From the NCBI RefSeq assembly GCF_032118995.1, contig NC_092653.1, positions 20,913,202-20,977,201 on the forward strand: a stretch of 64,000 nucleotides of DNA, written 5' to 3'. The notes under the pieces were generated by a model. That model did not search any database, was not told where the DNA came from, and was given only the letters and a program-made list of their open reading frames with translations. This document shows positions 34,801 to 44,232 of this stretch, in pieces; the first letter of the stretch is position 1; the number at the start of each line of letters is the position of its first letter. A program made the translations under genes and the position numbers. The stretch comes from Asterias amurensis. Lineage: Eukaryota > Echinodermata > Asteroidea > Forcipulatida > Asteriidae.

Positions 34801-35881
34801 TCCTGTACTTGATAACTTCAGATGGCCTAAACCTGAACAACTACCCGATGACATGAAAAACATCATCTTCTTCAATGGCATCAAGTAAGACCAGAGTCGA
34901 GACCTTTATTAACATGGTTTTGTTTGTGAGATGCTGGTTCACAGTTACAGTGACCTGAGCATAAGTTATCAGGGGCCAATTTCATAGAGCTGCTTAAGCA
35001 AAAAATTTGCTTAAGTACGAAAATATCTTGCTTATTTTACACGTGTAACATGCCAAATGTCATGCAATATATAATATCTTGTGACTGGTATTTAGCTGTT
35101 GTTTACTTAGGTTGGCAGGTACTCTGATTTTACTAAGCAAGGATGTTTCTGCTTATAAATTTTGTTTGCTTAAGCAGCTATATGAAATTGGGCCCTGCTT
35201 GATACTGATTACCCTACAATATGCGCCATTCATCATCATTAGCAGCATTCAGAAAAGCTCTCAAAACCTATTTATATGACTCTTAATCTTGTATGTTTAT
35301 CTTTTTTTTCTTTTTTTCTTTTTGTGTAATGCACTGTGATACATTTTTATGTAAGAGTGCTTTATAAATGCCTTTGTAATATAGGGAAGTATACTGACCC
35401 TCTGCTGATGGTTTTGCTACAACTCATGTACATGTAAATTACAGGGTCAACCTCAGGGCAGCTTTAACCATCCAGAGATATATGTAAACCAGTAATGTTG
35501 TTACTTTGGAAGGAATTCCACTTCAATCTAATCTTATTTGCAATGCCTTTTTTTCTAGGAAATTTAAATAAGTATGTAATGTATGCTAATTTTCTTGACT
35601 GCCTGTGTCAAATCACACCCCTATTTATAATGAATATTCATGTGACTAATGCATTATGTATGTTTGTGTGTTTTAGATGGATACATGACTACCAGGATGC
35701 TTGTATTGATAAACTAGAGAGGTTCCTACATGGTGAAGAGAATACTGGACGTCTAGATTTGGATCAGTTAGCTCAAGAAGGATTAGGTGGCTCAGAGGGA
35801 TTAGGAAGCCATGGATCTAGAAAGGCTAGTAGAGATAGTAAAGAGAGTACTGGTAGTGTATCCCATCCACATGATGCATGA
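11934..35881 (+). CDS. SARM1: SARM1: ARM-SAM-SAM-TIR NAD+ hydrolase, complete, seven coding exons
   Basis: The exons are 11934-13280, 18904-19205, 24264-24496, 32071-32227, 33869-34058, 34763-34884 and 35677-35881, all with GT-AG borders and matching phase. They sum to 2556 bases, or 851 residues; the human protein has about 724. Order: a disordered N-terminus (1-150), ARM repeats (about 155-490), SAM1 (about 495-555), SAM2 (about 565-627), a linker, and TIR (about 664-830). The TIR has [16 protein letters not shown] with the catalytic Glu (E701, matching human E642) and DWVHREI. Known family role: octameric SAM assembly, with TIR cleavage of NAD+ held off by ARM binding of NAD+ and triggered by NMN, driving axon degeneration; echinoderm relatives may also act in immunity. 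The pocket residues W193, R200, E239, Q240, R247 and K283 are present. The extra N-terminal length and the linker are the main differences from human. Confidence 0.93.
13431..13502 (-). other. tRNA-like sequence inside the repeat (not called as a working tRNA)
   Basis: On the minus strand it fits a cloverleaf. GGCTAGA pairs with TCTAGTC (7 bp), GCTC with GAGC in the D arm, a 7-base anticodon loop reads ACGTTAA (GTT at the anticodon position), and the T loop is TTCGAAT. Position 33 is C, not the almost universal U, and a T-stem mismatch is present. The repeat context argues for a SINE head. Confidence 0.6.
13744..13815 (-). other. tRNA-like sequence, second unit
   Basis: Nearly identical to 13431-13502. 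It differs by a few bases, including TTTGAAT in place of TTCGAAT in the T loop, which weakens the B box. The acceptor and D stems are intact. Confidence 0.55.
14400..17045 (-). mobile_element. 5'-truncated non-LTR retrotransposon (LINE), antisense in SARM1 intron 1
   Basis: The element holds the ORF at 14711-16969. In-frame codons continue upstream to a stop near 17040, so most of the endonuclease is missing. Below the ORF on the minus strand is a 3' untranslated region with a TTATTATTA-type stretch (plus-strand 14580-14650). The 3' limit is approximate. No target duplication could be fixed. Confidence 0.8.
14711..16969 (-). CDS. LINE polyprotein: end of endonuclease plus reverse transcriptase, 752 codons open
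   Basis: This is a retrotransposon protein, not a host gene. The start keeps DITDHLPLF, the His/Asp motif from the C-terminal end of an apurinic-type endonuclease. Reverse transcriptase blocks follow in order: [48 protein letters not shown] and the catalytic FADDTT. The C-terminus (FGPRLWNGL then a Ser/Lys-rich helix) is typical of the CR1/L2/Jockey group; I cannot fix the clade by eye. There is no stop or frameshift for 752 codons, so the insertion is recent or was recently active. Transcription of SARM1 runs opposite to it. The true start lies further upstream in the lost endonuclease, so the ATG used is nominal. Confidence 0.9.
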   Translation of the reverse strand: MSAGILYSDITDHLPLFQVTPFCLDNSASARNTYVTRDINATTIRSFTADIVNLNWGEVYAADQADSAYNAFLSTFNSLYNLHFPFSVKSRGRSVRNQPWINHSIANSADHKNRLYRRFLRNPSAANERLYKDYRNRLTSVIRAAKKNYFAQKLDHNKTSLKNIWREINSILGKNKRADLPCEFTNSEETLRDPPEIANSFNTHFSNIGASLANNIPSTNSHYTDFLHNPNSFSFFLTPTNFLEVIKISNDLKGSSSCGFDGINSSVIKSVISFISRPLAYIFNLTFTTGSFPSNLKVAKVIPVFKNGDKHNISNYRPISILPCFSKILERLFYNRLNTFFSRFHLLSDSQYGFRAKHSTDMALIQFVDKVSTALNNKLSTVGVFVDLSKAFDTIDHSILLDKLNFYGIRGVALKWLSSYLDNRQQFTSFKNHNSPWQEIHHGVPQGSILGPLLFLLYINDLHSSSSLLSFTLFADDTTIAFSDSNPAKSLNIMNAELLKVSSWFKANKLSLNEHKTKFMLFSKSSHLSEDIPILRIDNNPILQVHSTNFLGVIIDDQLSWSEHISSITKTISRNTGVMSRLRAFLPPKSLVLLYNTLILPYLNYCNIIWAQVSKNKLHSLLTTQKRAIRICTLSHPREHTAPLFAQLHSLALADINKLHTGIFMYKFTHNLLPTSFRSFFTFVRDTHGYSTRTHNKSHLYVPFTRSSFHLKTLRFFGPRLWNGLSQSIRSQSSVGRFKRAYKRALLSQYLT
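18904..19205 (+). CDS. SARM1: SARM1 coding exon 2 (end of ARM, SAM1)
   Basis: It starts phase 0 after TTTTTGGTCCAG and ends AAACGCAG|GTATGG in phase 2, covering residues 450-550. The first half ends the ARM array ([11 protein letters not shown]). The second half is SAM1 ([16 protein letters not shown], then [15 protein letters not shown]). SAM1 helps form the ring-shaped octamer in the family. Confidence 0.93.
19347..21470. repeat. 16-bp minisatellite, GGGGCTGGAATGCCCA
   Basis: Variants of the 16-bp unit repeat for about 1.5 kb (19983-21470). A short leading part before 19378 is split off by the hAT-like insertion. Because 16 is not a multiple of 3, every frame reads a 16-residue repeat, which explains the long false ORFs on both strands. 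A higher-order period of 335 bp is visible: GTACAAGGGCTTGAGCGCC begins at 20341 and 20676. Confidence 0.95.
19379..19982. mobile_element. hAT-like non-autonomous element with 8-bp target duplication
   Basis: The ends are inverted: TGGGCCTGGGCGAATA on the left and TATTCGCCCAGCTTTA on the right. They resemble hAT-type termini. GTGCACAG flanks both sides perfectly (19371-19378 and 19983-19990), the 8-bp duplication expected of hAT transposases. No ORF in 604 bp. It sits inside the first units of the minisatellite. Confidence 0.8.
22329..22842. mobile_element. Fold-back MITE with arms of about 130 bp
   Basis: Both ends read TTTCTGGGGCGG inward. The arms also share CTTACCTGCAAGAAACCACT (inverse at about 22782-22801) and TTCTGCGGTGGGTTTTGG (inverse near 22730). 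The centre is unrelated CG-containing sequence. No coding content. Confidence 0.7.
23695..23830. repeat. Family D fold-back fragment
   Basis: GTGGAATACGGAAAAATATA and its diverged inverse flank a CCCATATCC and GGATATGGG pair. The same words occur at 8220-8280 and 52205-52265. Confidence 0.5.
24264..24496 (+). CDS. SARM1: SARM1 coding exon 3 (SAM2)
   Basis: It follows a TTGATGTACAG acceptor, completes an Arg codon (phase 2) and ends CACAAG|GTACTC in phase 1, covering residues 551-627. It begins [10 protein letters not shown], like human FFRELTELK, and carries SAM2 ([30 protein letters not shown]). Confidence 0.93.
25385..25510. repeat. Fold-back repeat with TTTCACAAA-type ends
   Basis: GATTTCACAAAGAGTTAGGA opens a block with alternating inverted words (GACTCGTC, GACGAGT). 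Related elements are at 63553-63717 and 36412-36535. Confidence 0.45.
27083..27314 (+). other. Candidate alternative SARM1 exon, unproven
   Basis: A good acceptor (TTCCCCTTGATTTACAG) is followed by GA ATG AAG, which fits phase 1 from SAM2 exon 3. The frame is open for 76 codons to a TAG ending at 27314. The first residues ([14 protein letters not shown]) could extend the SAM2 helix. No donor in the phase needed to rejoin the TIR exon is convincing. It could be an alternative last exon giving a TIR-less protein, or chance. Confidence 0.3.
27853..27983. mobile_element. Small inverted-repeat element, 131 bp
   Basis: Arms of about 55 bp match at roughly 90 per cent. The outer end is AGGCCGTGTCCGAAACGACG and its inverse. 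The loop is about 20 bp. No ORF. It looks like a MITE. Confidence 0.65.
28757..28842 (+). repeat. Tetranucleotide microsatellite (GCCT)n
   Basis: About 20 GCCT units with occasional GCTT. The flanking ORFs that read as Cys/Leu/Pro/Ala repeats are a by-product. Confidence 0.95.
31015..31257. mobile_element. Fold-back MITE (family B), GGGCCCAATTTCATAG ends
   Basis: The ends GGGCCCAATTTCATAGAGCT and AGCTCTATGAAATTAGGGCC are inverted. Inside, GCTAAGCA-type words and GTAATCCTGTTTT are also paired. Related copies are at 34972-35195 and 42278-42495, with a partial copy near 36222-36300. Confidence 0.7.
31658..31992 (+). mobile_element. TTAA-MITE (family A)
   Basis: Full family pattern: ACACTGGATACTATTG start, internal palindrome around GATTTCGAGACCTC, end AGTGTCCACTGCCT followed by TTAA at 31993-31996. 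The left TTAA is decayed. Confidence 0.75.
32071..32227 (+). CDS. SARM1: SARM1 coding exon 4 (SAM-TIR linker, start of TIR)
   Basis: The acceptor is TACCCTACAG, giving phase 1 in and phase 2 out (GCTAG|GTAAGG). The next bases GAG form a tandem AG, so a one-codon-shorter splice form is possible. Residues 628-663 are a linker longer than human. The TIR begins [14 protein letters not shown], with the conserved beta-A strand. Confidence 0.92.
32351..32460. repeat. Two adjacent hairpins; the second has perfect 35-bp arms
   Basis: The first is TACTGGCTGTATTA and its inverse (32351-32381). The second pairs 32390-32424 with 32426-32460 without a mismatch across a 1-nt loop, with ACCTGTGCAAATGTTCTACT in the arm. 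It lies in SARM1 intron 4, 160 bp after the exon. Confidence 0.85.
33400..33800. repeat. Inverted-repeat-rich element related to 41480-41800
   Basis: Two pairs of inverted words are visible: CGTGTGATAGT with ACTATCACATG, and TCCTCGGG-type words around GATCACCTCGGGAGTCG. CACTCGTAGCAGTCAATATTTG-like sequence also ends the block near 41.8 kb. Boundaries are approximate. Confidence 0.45.
33869..34058 (+). CDS. SARM1: SARM1 coding exon 5 (TIR catalytic segment)
   Basis: It follows TTTTGTGACAG, completes a Ser codon and ends CATAGG|GTAAGG in phase 0. It encodes [17 protein letters not shown], then EKLEAGKF with the catalytic Glu701 (human E642), then NFVLVLSSG and DRKDWVHR. This is the most conserved part of the gene, so the NADase is predicted to be active. 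Confidence 0.95.
34763..34884 (+). CDS. SARM1: SARM1 coding exon 6 (TIR)
   Basis: The acceptor is TTTTTTTCACAG and the exon starts in phase 0. The donor is ATCAA|GTAAGA in phase 2; reading on would give TAA. It encodes [19 protein letters not shown], then LPDDM and FFNGIK, matching the human segment around IVPI and FNGIKW. Confidence 0.94.
34972..35195. mobile_element. Fold-back MITE (family B), in SARM1 intron 6
   Basis: The ends GGGGCCAATTTCATAGAGCT and its inverse near 35195 match the family. The internal GCTTAAGC words are paired. It starts only 88 bp after exon 6. Confidence 0.7.
35215..35380 (+). mobile_element. 3' end of a 5'-truncated LINE
   Basis: The last codons of a reverse-transcriptase ORF are legible ([18 protein letters not shown] then stop at 35283). 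T-rich sequence and a tail ending GTGCTTTATAAATGCC follow, like a LINE 3' end. Only the end was copied. Confidence 0.6.
35677..35881 (+). CDS. SARM1: SARM1 last coding exon (end of TIR, Ser-rich tail)
   Basis: The acceptor is GTGTGTTTTAG and the exon is entered in phase 2. It encodes [20 protein letters not shown], like human WSHEYQEATIEKIIRFL. A Gly/Ser/Lys tail of about 40 residues follows, ending at TGA 35879-35881. Confidence 0.94.
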
Positions 35882-36411
35882 ACTATATATACCCAACATC
35901 ACACAATTCCCAATGGTGTAACTGGTATGGGGAATTGAACCACAACCTCAAATACGCTTAATAGATTGGCTGCCAAACTTCACTAGGCTATAATTGGTTG
36001 CTTAGGGTTTGAACATTGCACCTTGGTGTGGTGATGGCAGCAGACTTTACCATTGTGTTCTAGTAAATACAGTGCAATATACTCAATAATAATGTGTATG
36101 TAAAGAATCAAATAGTAGTACATCAGCATCCACAATGCATTAGTCATAACCACTCTGGCTGTATTTGCCATGGACTGATTGTGGGAACATGGCAAAGATA
36201 AGCTTAAAACTCTCCGATATGGGTCCAATTTAAGAGATTTGGTTAAGCACCAAATTTTGCTTAAGCAAAAAATGCTTGCTTAGTAAGTTACCGGCTGTTC
36301 GCACTTGGACTTAATATCGATACGTTAACATTTTGTTTGCAGTAAGTTAACCATTTCTAGGCCAATGCGAACATGGCTTAATAGTGTAAGGGTATTGTGT
36401 GCTCAGAGCAC

Positions 36412-36535
36412 CAGGGGCTGGTTTCACAAGGAGCCAAGATTGATCGTAACTGCAAATCAATCGTAGTTGCTAAGTAAAGCGGATATCACAATGGTCTTAC
36501 GATGGATTTTATTGCTTTGTGAAATCGACCCCTTT
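36412..36535. repeat. Fold-back repeat, GGTTTCACAAG ends
   Basis: GGGGCTGGTTTCACAAGGA and GCTTTGTGAAATCGACCCC are inverted at about 120-bp distance, with GATTGATCGTAACTGC and an inverse CAATCGTAGTTGC between. Similar ends occur at 63553-63717. Confidence 0.5.
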
Positions 36536-36718
36536 CTATGGCTGAAGTTACCAGCAGCAGAACCAAAAAAAGCTAGGCAGATATTTTCTGCATCAAACCA
36601 AATACATGCTATTCTAGCTACTTAGGAACATTTGACAGTTATTGGCAAAAAAGTGTGATTTACAACTCTTTAGATTTCTATTTCTACTGTTGAAGTAAAA
36701 TCATTAATTGCTGTTGTT

Positions 36719-36783
36719 GTAGCCCCATAAATAGGTCCAATCCACTCCGTATCCTTGTGGATTGGACCGATTTATGGGGCTAC
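36719..36783. repeat. Hairpin, 27-bp arms
   Basis: GTAGCCCCATAAATAGGTCC (36719 on) pairs with GGACCGATTTATGGGGCTAC (to 36783) with one mismatch across an 11-nt loop. It lies within the likely 3' untranslated region or flank of SARM1, so it could form in that RNA. Confidence 0.75.
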
Positions 36784-36824
36784 TATTGTTGTTGGGTATT
36801 CTTGATATCAGGCAAGTGTGCTTT

Positions 36825-36830
36825 AATAAA
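36825..36830 (+). terminator. SARM1: Possible SARM1 polyadenylation signal AATAAA
   Basis: A canonical AATAAA lies 944 bases after the SARM1 stop. Other candidates follow in AT-rich DNA, so the used site is not determined. Confidence 0.25.
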
Positions 36831-39479
36831 TGCGATGTACATACATTACCAAGAGATGAATGCTTTTCAAAAACAGTTCTGAAATGATAAATATGAGAGA
36901 TGAGTTGTTCTGACACACCATTCTAATTGAGTGGTCAAATGAGCTGGTTAGCAGAACCTGTTGGTATGCTTGTCAAGCTACATGTACATATTTATTTCTT
37001 ATGAGGACTATTTTAAAGTGTGTGCAATGTGTTCTAAATGTTAACTGAATTTTGTTAATTATTTTGTATATACGTTGAGAGTAAATATCACCACGGCCTG
37101 GAATTAGTGCTATCTGGTATTGTAGCTACATGTTTTTGAATCCCATCTAATACATGTAAGCTAAACCTGAATGAAAAACCATTGGCCATACAGTGATTAG
37201 AAATACAACTAGTGAATGTTATGACCCTAATTAACAAGAAGTTTATTTGATCCAAGATGTTTGCAACCTTGATAGGCACACTATGTCTTCATGTATGGCT
37301 AGGAAACAAGCTCGTTATGGTCATCATTAGTAAGCAGTAGACAGAAATAGTTGAACAACATTTCTTTGTGTTTGTCATGTTTGTAATGTGGTGCAATTAC
37401 TAAGATCTTGACATGGTGAAAATGAAATTATGTGCATGCTAAAGAAATAAGCTTTGTGTTGCGCCCGACTCCCATTCATGTTCGTGTGTGGCTTTAGTAC
37501 ACATCATTATCATTTAGTTGGCTTTTATCACATATGATATTTGCTGAACTCAAGTTCAGTGTTCATACATGTATGTACAGCTTTTATCAGTGATCTTTTG
37601 CTGCTGTTACCATTTTTATTCTGTACTTATTTCTTCATTTTTATTTTGTTTATCATAATCAGCTAGAAACCAAATGTGAAACACCAAACCGGCGACTGTT
37701 AGGGTTTCTTGATAGTGTTGCGGGTTGATCATTCCTCATTAGTATTCCTTCAAAGGTATTAATCATGGTACAGGAATTGTAAGTCACAATATGTTAAAAA
37801 TAAGATGCTTGGCAAAGTGTTAGATCTTAATAACATAATTAATTGCACATAAATTGCACATTTGTCCACTAAAAATCTTATAGTTTTTAATGTTATATTT
37901 TGTATGGTTTGCTTGGAAATACATCACATTTGCTGAGGTAGTTTTGCTATTTGTTTTTAAAATCTTGTCGTCTAAAGTTAAGGTAAACATCAGAGTGTGA
38001 CCTTTTGAAATTATGGTCAGGCAGTTAAATATTGTTGATACAGTATCTACTTGTTGTTAACATTCTAGAATAGATGATACCATAACAGCTTTTATGGTGT
38101 AAGGAAACATAAAATTGATAATTATGCCAAATATGAAATGAATTGTAACCAACTGACATGCTTTGTGATTTTTGTGTTGTATATCTGATTGAAACACAGG
38201 CTTTCAGGTTTTGGTTAAAGATCTCAGGGTATCATACAACAACATTACAATCCTCACAAGCTATTGTCACATCTGTACATGATGTGCGAATGAGACGTTC
38301 ATTGTCACTGTATATGTTGAATATTAAGAATGTGACAGAATTTGCCTAACTGCATGAAGGTGAACAAAGTTTAAGTATAAAATATTTAATTTGTAAGACT
38401 ACCATGTTGCTATACCAGTGTGTTCTCAATTCAAAGGTTAACATTTGAAGCTAAATATCTTTCTAGAAGTCAAGCTGTCTGTATCCAAAGGATTTGAACT
38501 GGGTTTTAAGTTTTGTATGAATATTCAAATATACATGTATATATGTTTTGGAACGGATTCAGAAACTTTTTGGACTAAATGTTCATAAAAAGATTGTTTA
38601 ATATATTCATTCCACTTTCAAAGTATGGTGTAATAAGTGTACTCATTTACTTGTATTATTGGTGTGTGTTATTGCTTTCAGCAGGTTATTCCATTTGTAA
38701 ATGTGTTGTCATTTAACTACAAAGCTATATGAAATATGTTAAACTTGGTTTCGCATTATACTTGAAAACTGTGGTCTTGCCTTTTGCAAACTCCTCAGTA
38801 CATTTTTTGGCCTGAAATATTTCATTGGAATGGTATTTGGTGTAGGAAAATCAGTGCTATGTTGTTGCAATTAGACTGTACATAAATAATGCATGGAGGT
38901 GATAAGTGGTGAATGTCACATTGTTTTTTTTTATACCAAGTAATTAACCAGAAGGGAAACTGACTGGGATGTCAAAATGAGAACAATTTCCATGTTGGTT
39001 GTAATACCATTAACTTGAACAGACTTGAACATTAACAGACTTGTAGTTACTCCTACTCACCACTTGATTCTCCTCAAAATGGGACATTCAGGAAAAAATA
39101 TCCCACAAGACTTATTATTTAAAATAAAAACACTAGCATATTATTTCAAACTTGCATAAGCCTACCATTCGTAATCACTTTTTAAGCAGAAAATTGTACA
39201 TCAAAACTCTAGAGGCTTGAGAAGTACACCATGCCCTAACCTAAGAAGCATAAAAGTCACCTGGAAGTGGTATTTTGTCAAAACAAAGCTTTTGTCACTA
39301 AAAAATGCGTTTTGATGAGTGGAATATAAATAAACAATTAACTATGGTTTAAAAAAATTAGTTTCCATGTTATTTAGAAAATTGAAAATAACCTTGACCC
39401 GAGAGGGCGCTGTTGGTGACATCAATCGAGGCGCGATGAATTGCATGCAGTGCGACACAAGATAGTGACGCTTGGCGCA

Positions 39480-39835
39480 AGCTAAAATCATGCCCTCAAA
39501 GTTTAAACAATACCGGATTTTTTTTCATGTTAGGCAAATGCTTCTTTAGGTTTGTTACGTCTTTCAGGTACAATGTACCTTCAACTTCCCCACTAGCTGG
39601 AAAAATTGTTGGGATGGCGTCATGTTTTAGAAAAGAACTTTTTTCTTCATTTCAAAATGTGTAGTGTATTCCGGATTCTCGAAGCACGACGGCTCAAAGT
39701 GTTTGCTGCACAGCGCTGGAAAAGACTTGCAAACTGACCCCATCTTCAGTTGTTTTGCTGCATCCAGCAACAATACACCTGGTCGACATTGCCGGAAAAA
39801 TGCAAGAAAAAAACTTTTTCGAAATGTACAAACTC
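39480..39835 (-). pseudogene. Decayed THAP-domain sequence
   Basis: On the minus strand MSTRCIVAGCSK (start of a THAP zinc finger, Cys-x4-Cys) is followed, after loss of the middle and a frame change, by ALCSKHFEPSCFENPE, the second half of the finger (Cys-x2-His). Stops and frameshifts follow. THAP fingers occur in host proteins and in P-element-type transposases; which source applies is not clear. Confidence 0.6.
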
Positions 39836-41479
39836 ACGTCTAGGACTTGAATGTACTTCCACGTACATGTGTTCGATGTTCGATCGAGGCAAAGTCTGCC
39901 TCGATTGACGTCACAAAAGGGGTAGGCGGAGTCACCCCCCCACAGTTTATTAATTTTTTTAAACATATAAATCGTTAAAAACAATTACTCAAAACTTTAT
40001 TTTATTGTTCAGAAACATATAATCTACTGCACACCACAGCAGTTACATGTAACCAACTTGAGTTGTTGTACTCACCTGTTTGGTTTAAATTAGATTTGAA
40101 AGAATGTTGGTTGATTCATGGAGGTTCCTTACTCAATGGTTGGATGCATCAATCAGTCACACTGTTTCATCTAATATGGTTAGTCATATTCATTTAGTGT
40201 TATTTTCAAGTAAAACTTCAATAAATCATTGTTTTTAAGAAATATAAAGTGTGTGTAAATCAGAAATGATGACTTATTTAAGTACTGTATGTTTTATGAG
40301 GTTATTTGTCTTTATTGGTGGCGTTTGTATTTATTGTAAATATTCAAAGACATAAAATGGTGAATAGAAAAGAGAATTGTAATTATAAATGACGAGTTCC
40401 TTTTTATGAATTGCACATCAGAGTGAAATCTGACAGCTACACATATGACCAGTTAACGTTAAAAAAACATGATTGTTACATTGTTTGATAATGGTATGCC
40501 ATTGTTGCACTAGATGCCTTAACATGCAGCAATATCATAAAGACTTTACACGTTTCAATCTGTGTTATTCTCAAGTACTAAATACATGCTTTGTTTGTGG
40601 GTACTTTATTGTATCTTATTATATGAACATACAGGTTGTCAACAGTTTGACATATCCCTTCAGTTTTTAAATAAAAAAGGTTATAAATTATGGAACAATA
40701 TTTCATATTTTTTATTAGGGTTTTTTTCTTGGGAAGTTGCCAACTACAAATCCCTAGAAGATGCCACTCAAAAAAGAGAGGGAAATGGGATAAAAGCAAT
40801 GAAGAACTAGCGTTAAAGATATGAGCATTGATATTTGGTTTGAATTGTGACAGATAATGAGAAGGTTAGCAGGATGGAGGTTGTGGATTCTATATATAGA
40901 ATGTTGCAACACCACTGTTGTCCAATGTTTAGAATTAAGAATAGACATAAAGAGATGTTGATTGAATTGGATGTTAAGATGTCATACTGGTGTTGTCGCC
41001 AACGTTTATCAAACATTGTATTGTTATTATTATGTGTATCAAGGAAATATATATTGGAGTGATAAATAATCATTATATTATATTGACAAGTGACAAAGTC
41101 ATTCAGCATATTGTCTACTGAAGTTTAACCTTTTTGAATGTACATGTACTGTACTGTTGTCTGTTGTATTTACTATGTACATGTCTCTGGGTTTTGTACC
41201 TTGTAATTTCTGAAGGAACAGTTACTAGTATTACTACATTATTGCCCACTTTGGTGAAATTGTATAGAATGAAGCTATTCATTCAAGCTATTGAACAGTA
41301 AATTGTTTGTGCAACTGAAACAATTAATTAATGTATTGTTTTTGTTGTTGTCAATAATGAAACCCCCCCCCCCCATGCACAAAGGTCACTTTTTCAAACA
41401 CAGAAATGAAAGGAAATCAACTTTATCCACCCTCCGTTTAGAATTATGATATGAATATGATTCTGAGATAAGTAAGGTA

Positions 41480-41800
41480 TTGTCAAGATTATAACGCCTC
41501 TTACAAGAACTTAGCCTTTCGATTGGGTGAGAGCATATCACGTGTCTTATTCTTACGAGCAAGCTGTATGAGCACGACACCCTATACAAGCAGCAAACAG
41601 GTACTATACCCATAGTAAAAGCAGTTTCTTGGTACCTAGACGTCTAGGCATAACCTACGTATAGGGTGTTATCAAACAAATATTGATTGCTTGATTGCTT
41701 TTACTCACTCAGCGATTCTGGAGCATTCTATTTTAAACATAATGCAAAAACGATCACCTCAGGAGTCGGAGTAACACCGTAGCACTCAAAGTAGTCAATA
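41480..41800. repeat. Relative of the element at 33400-33800
   Basis: Shared words include TTACAAGAACTTAGCCTTTC (compare TTACAAAAATTCTGCCTTTT) and CAGTCAATATTTG or GTAGTCAATATTTG at the right end. Edges uncertain. Confidence 0.4.
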
Positions 41801-42277
41801 TTTGCATACTATTAATAAAATAAGTGGACTCGTTGGGAAGCACAAGTAATATATAAATGTTATTCTCATACCTTCATCATATAAAATAACAAGAATCCTG
41901 CAATTATACATCATTGGATTTCAACTCAAAGCTCAAATAAGTCTTGATTATAATATGCCGTTCGTTACATAAATCCAAACTACATGAATGGAATGAAGCA
42001 CTCGGATTAAAAGTTGGTTCATATTGGACATGTACATAAAGGCCTGAATATATGAGATGTTCAATAGACCATTATGACTTAGCAAGTTTTATGCAAATTA
42101 ACAGTATTGGGTTGATCTGTGAAGGACACGCAATCATGCATGCATGTTAATGTTTAAACACATGCACAGTTGAGAATCTACCCCTGAATGAATGTCAACT
42201 GTTTCTCATTCATGTCATTTATATGAATCAGCCTTTAGGGTTCATAAATTGCCTGATGATATCAACTTGATATGGCT

Positions 42278-42495
42278 GGGCCCAATTTCATGGCTCTGCT
42301 TACCGCCAAATTCTGCGCTTACGATCATGATTCCCCGCTTACGTGCCAGCGCCAAATTTTTGCGCTAGCCTTGTAAGTGTAGAATGCCTAGGAACGTGGA
42401 GTACACACACGCAGAAGCCAAAATTCGCCACTAACCAGTGCTTCCGTAAGCGCTGATACTGTTCTTAGGGTAAGCAGAGCCATGATATTGGGCCC
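42278..42495. mobile_element. Fold-back MITE (family B variant)
   Basis: GGGCCCAATTTCATGGCTCT and AGAGCCATGATATTGGGCCC are inverted ends. The internal GCTTACG and GTAAGCG words differ from the other copies, so this may be a subfamily. Confidence 0.7.
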
Positions 42496-44232
42496 TGAGT
42501 GTTAAGAGTGAAGTGGTGTAGCAGGTAGCACTGTTCTTGAGCCATGTTTGTTCTGTTCCCTGCCAATAAACATGTATTCCTCCACTCAATGACAAATAGG
42601 GAGTGGCTGCCAGACTTCATTTTTGATTTCACTGATGCCAATTAAGGTTAATGCCAATTAAGGTTAATGCCAATGTTGTTTACGTTTCCACAATATTACA
42701 CAATGACAGTGAAAGTAAAAATCTTCAATTGATAATGGGCCCTTTGTTTCTTTTATTCCCACTATTTGGGTTACATTGTTCGCAGTAACCACTAAGATGA
42801 CATGACATAAACAGTTGTGATGACAACACATTAATCTTTGGCCAGTTAGCCTGGATGAAAGCATTATGGCCACGTCTTGTGCTGACCACTGGCCAGGCGA
42901 ATCAGCTCCAATATTCATTGTTTTGATCCAAATATAGTCGTCATTCAAGACATAACTGTGTATATTTCTTATCAAATACCAAGTCAAGATTCACAAAATA
43001 CATGCACCTGTTAAATTGAGGGCACTCTAAATAACGTTTAGTGTGACCGGTAATTCACATGGAGCCACACAGTCATATAAAGTGGTCCCTGCAGTTACAA
43101 CCTGTGCTACTCAGAAAGAAAATAAAACTGCACTGTGAAAGTGTTAGACTAATCCCACAATGATTTCAGCTATTAGAGAACACAACATGGATACACTATG
43201 CGTCAGAGTTAACGTTGCTAACATCTTATACCAGGAGATTTCACATTTTTCTCCCACTGGTTAAACATTGATTTGAATGGAGGTACACAAGATGGCCATA
43301 CTTCTAACATTCAACTGTCCTAAGCAATCTTATAGCAGTTAAGTCTGATCATCTACTAGTAGTACTACTACTAGAGTACTAGAAAGCAAAAGCTATTCAT
43401 AAGAACAAGTAGGTAACTAGCAAAAATAAAATTTGTGTTTGACTAATTTGAACAAAGCGTTTTATAACCTTTGGCTTGTGAGGATAATGTATTAAGCAAA
43501 GCAGCTCTGTATTGCACAATTCCAAAAACATCACAAATCACAATATTCACTTTGTGCAAACAACTGCGCTTTGCCAAACAATTCTCAAATCACTAATGCT
43601 AGCAGAAAATAAAATATATTCAAATATAAATTCAACGATCATCTGAAAGAAGCTACACCATACATGGAGAATCAGTTGTGATACATACACGCAAAAGATA
43701 ATGATGGCAGTGATGCAGTAATTAGTGTTGGTAACAGATGTATTACTGCTATGTTAAACCAAAAGTTTTTTACCAGTTTTTTTTTCTTTCTGATTTCCGG
43801 AGGAAAAGAGCATGATATTCAACACTTGAAATGCAAATATCAATTTATGTTTGAAGCTTGAATGTTTGAGGCATTACTTTTCATTTCCACACAAACACAT
43901 TGTATAACTTGTTCTCCATGTTTAATACACCATTCATGCATCTAATTGGTGTGCACTTAACATATGTATACATTTATATGTACATGATTAATACTCCTCC
44001 GCTAAATTACAAAGCCAATTTACCGTTAATAGAAAATACATAAAATATGTGTAGAAAGTCATCTCAGTTTAACAATGGATAAAATAAATAGGTCATGTGG
44101 ATGTCAATCTGTGACCATTAGGTTTGTTATGGGGATATAGTTGAGTGCCCAGCAGACAAATGCGTTATTGTCTATTACTGAACTTTGTTTCCTACAATGG
44201 ATTGATTAATGATTGCTTTCACACACATTTAA

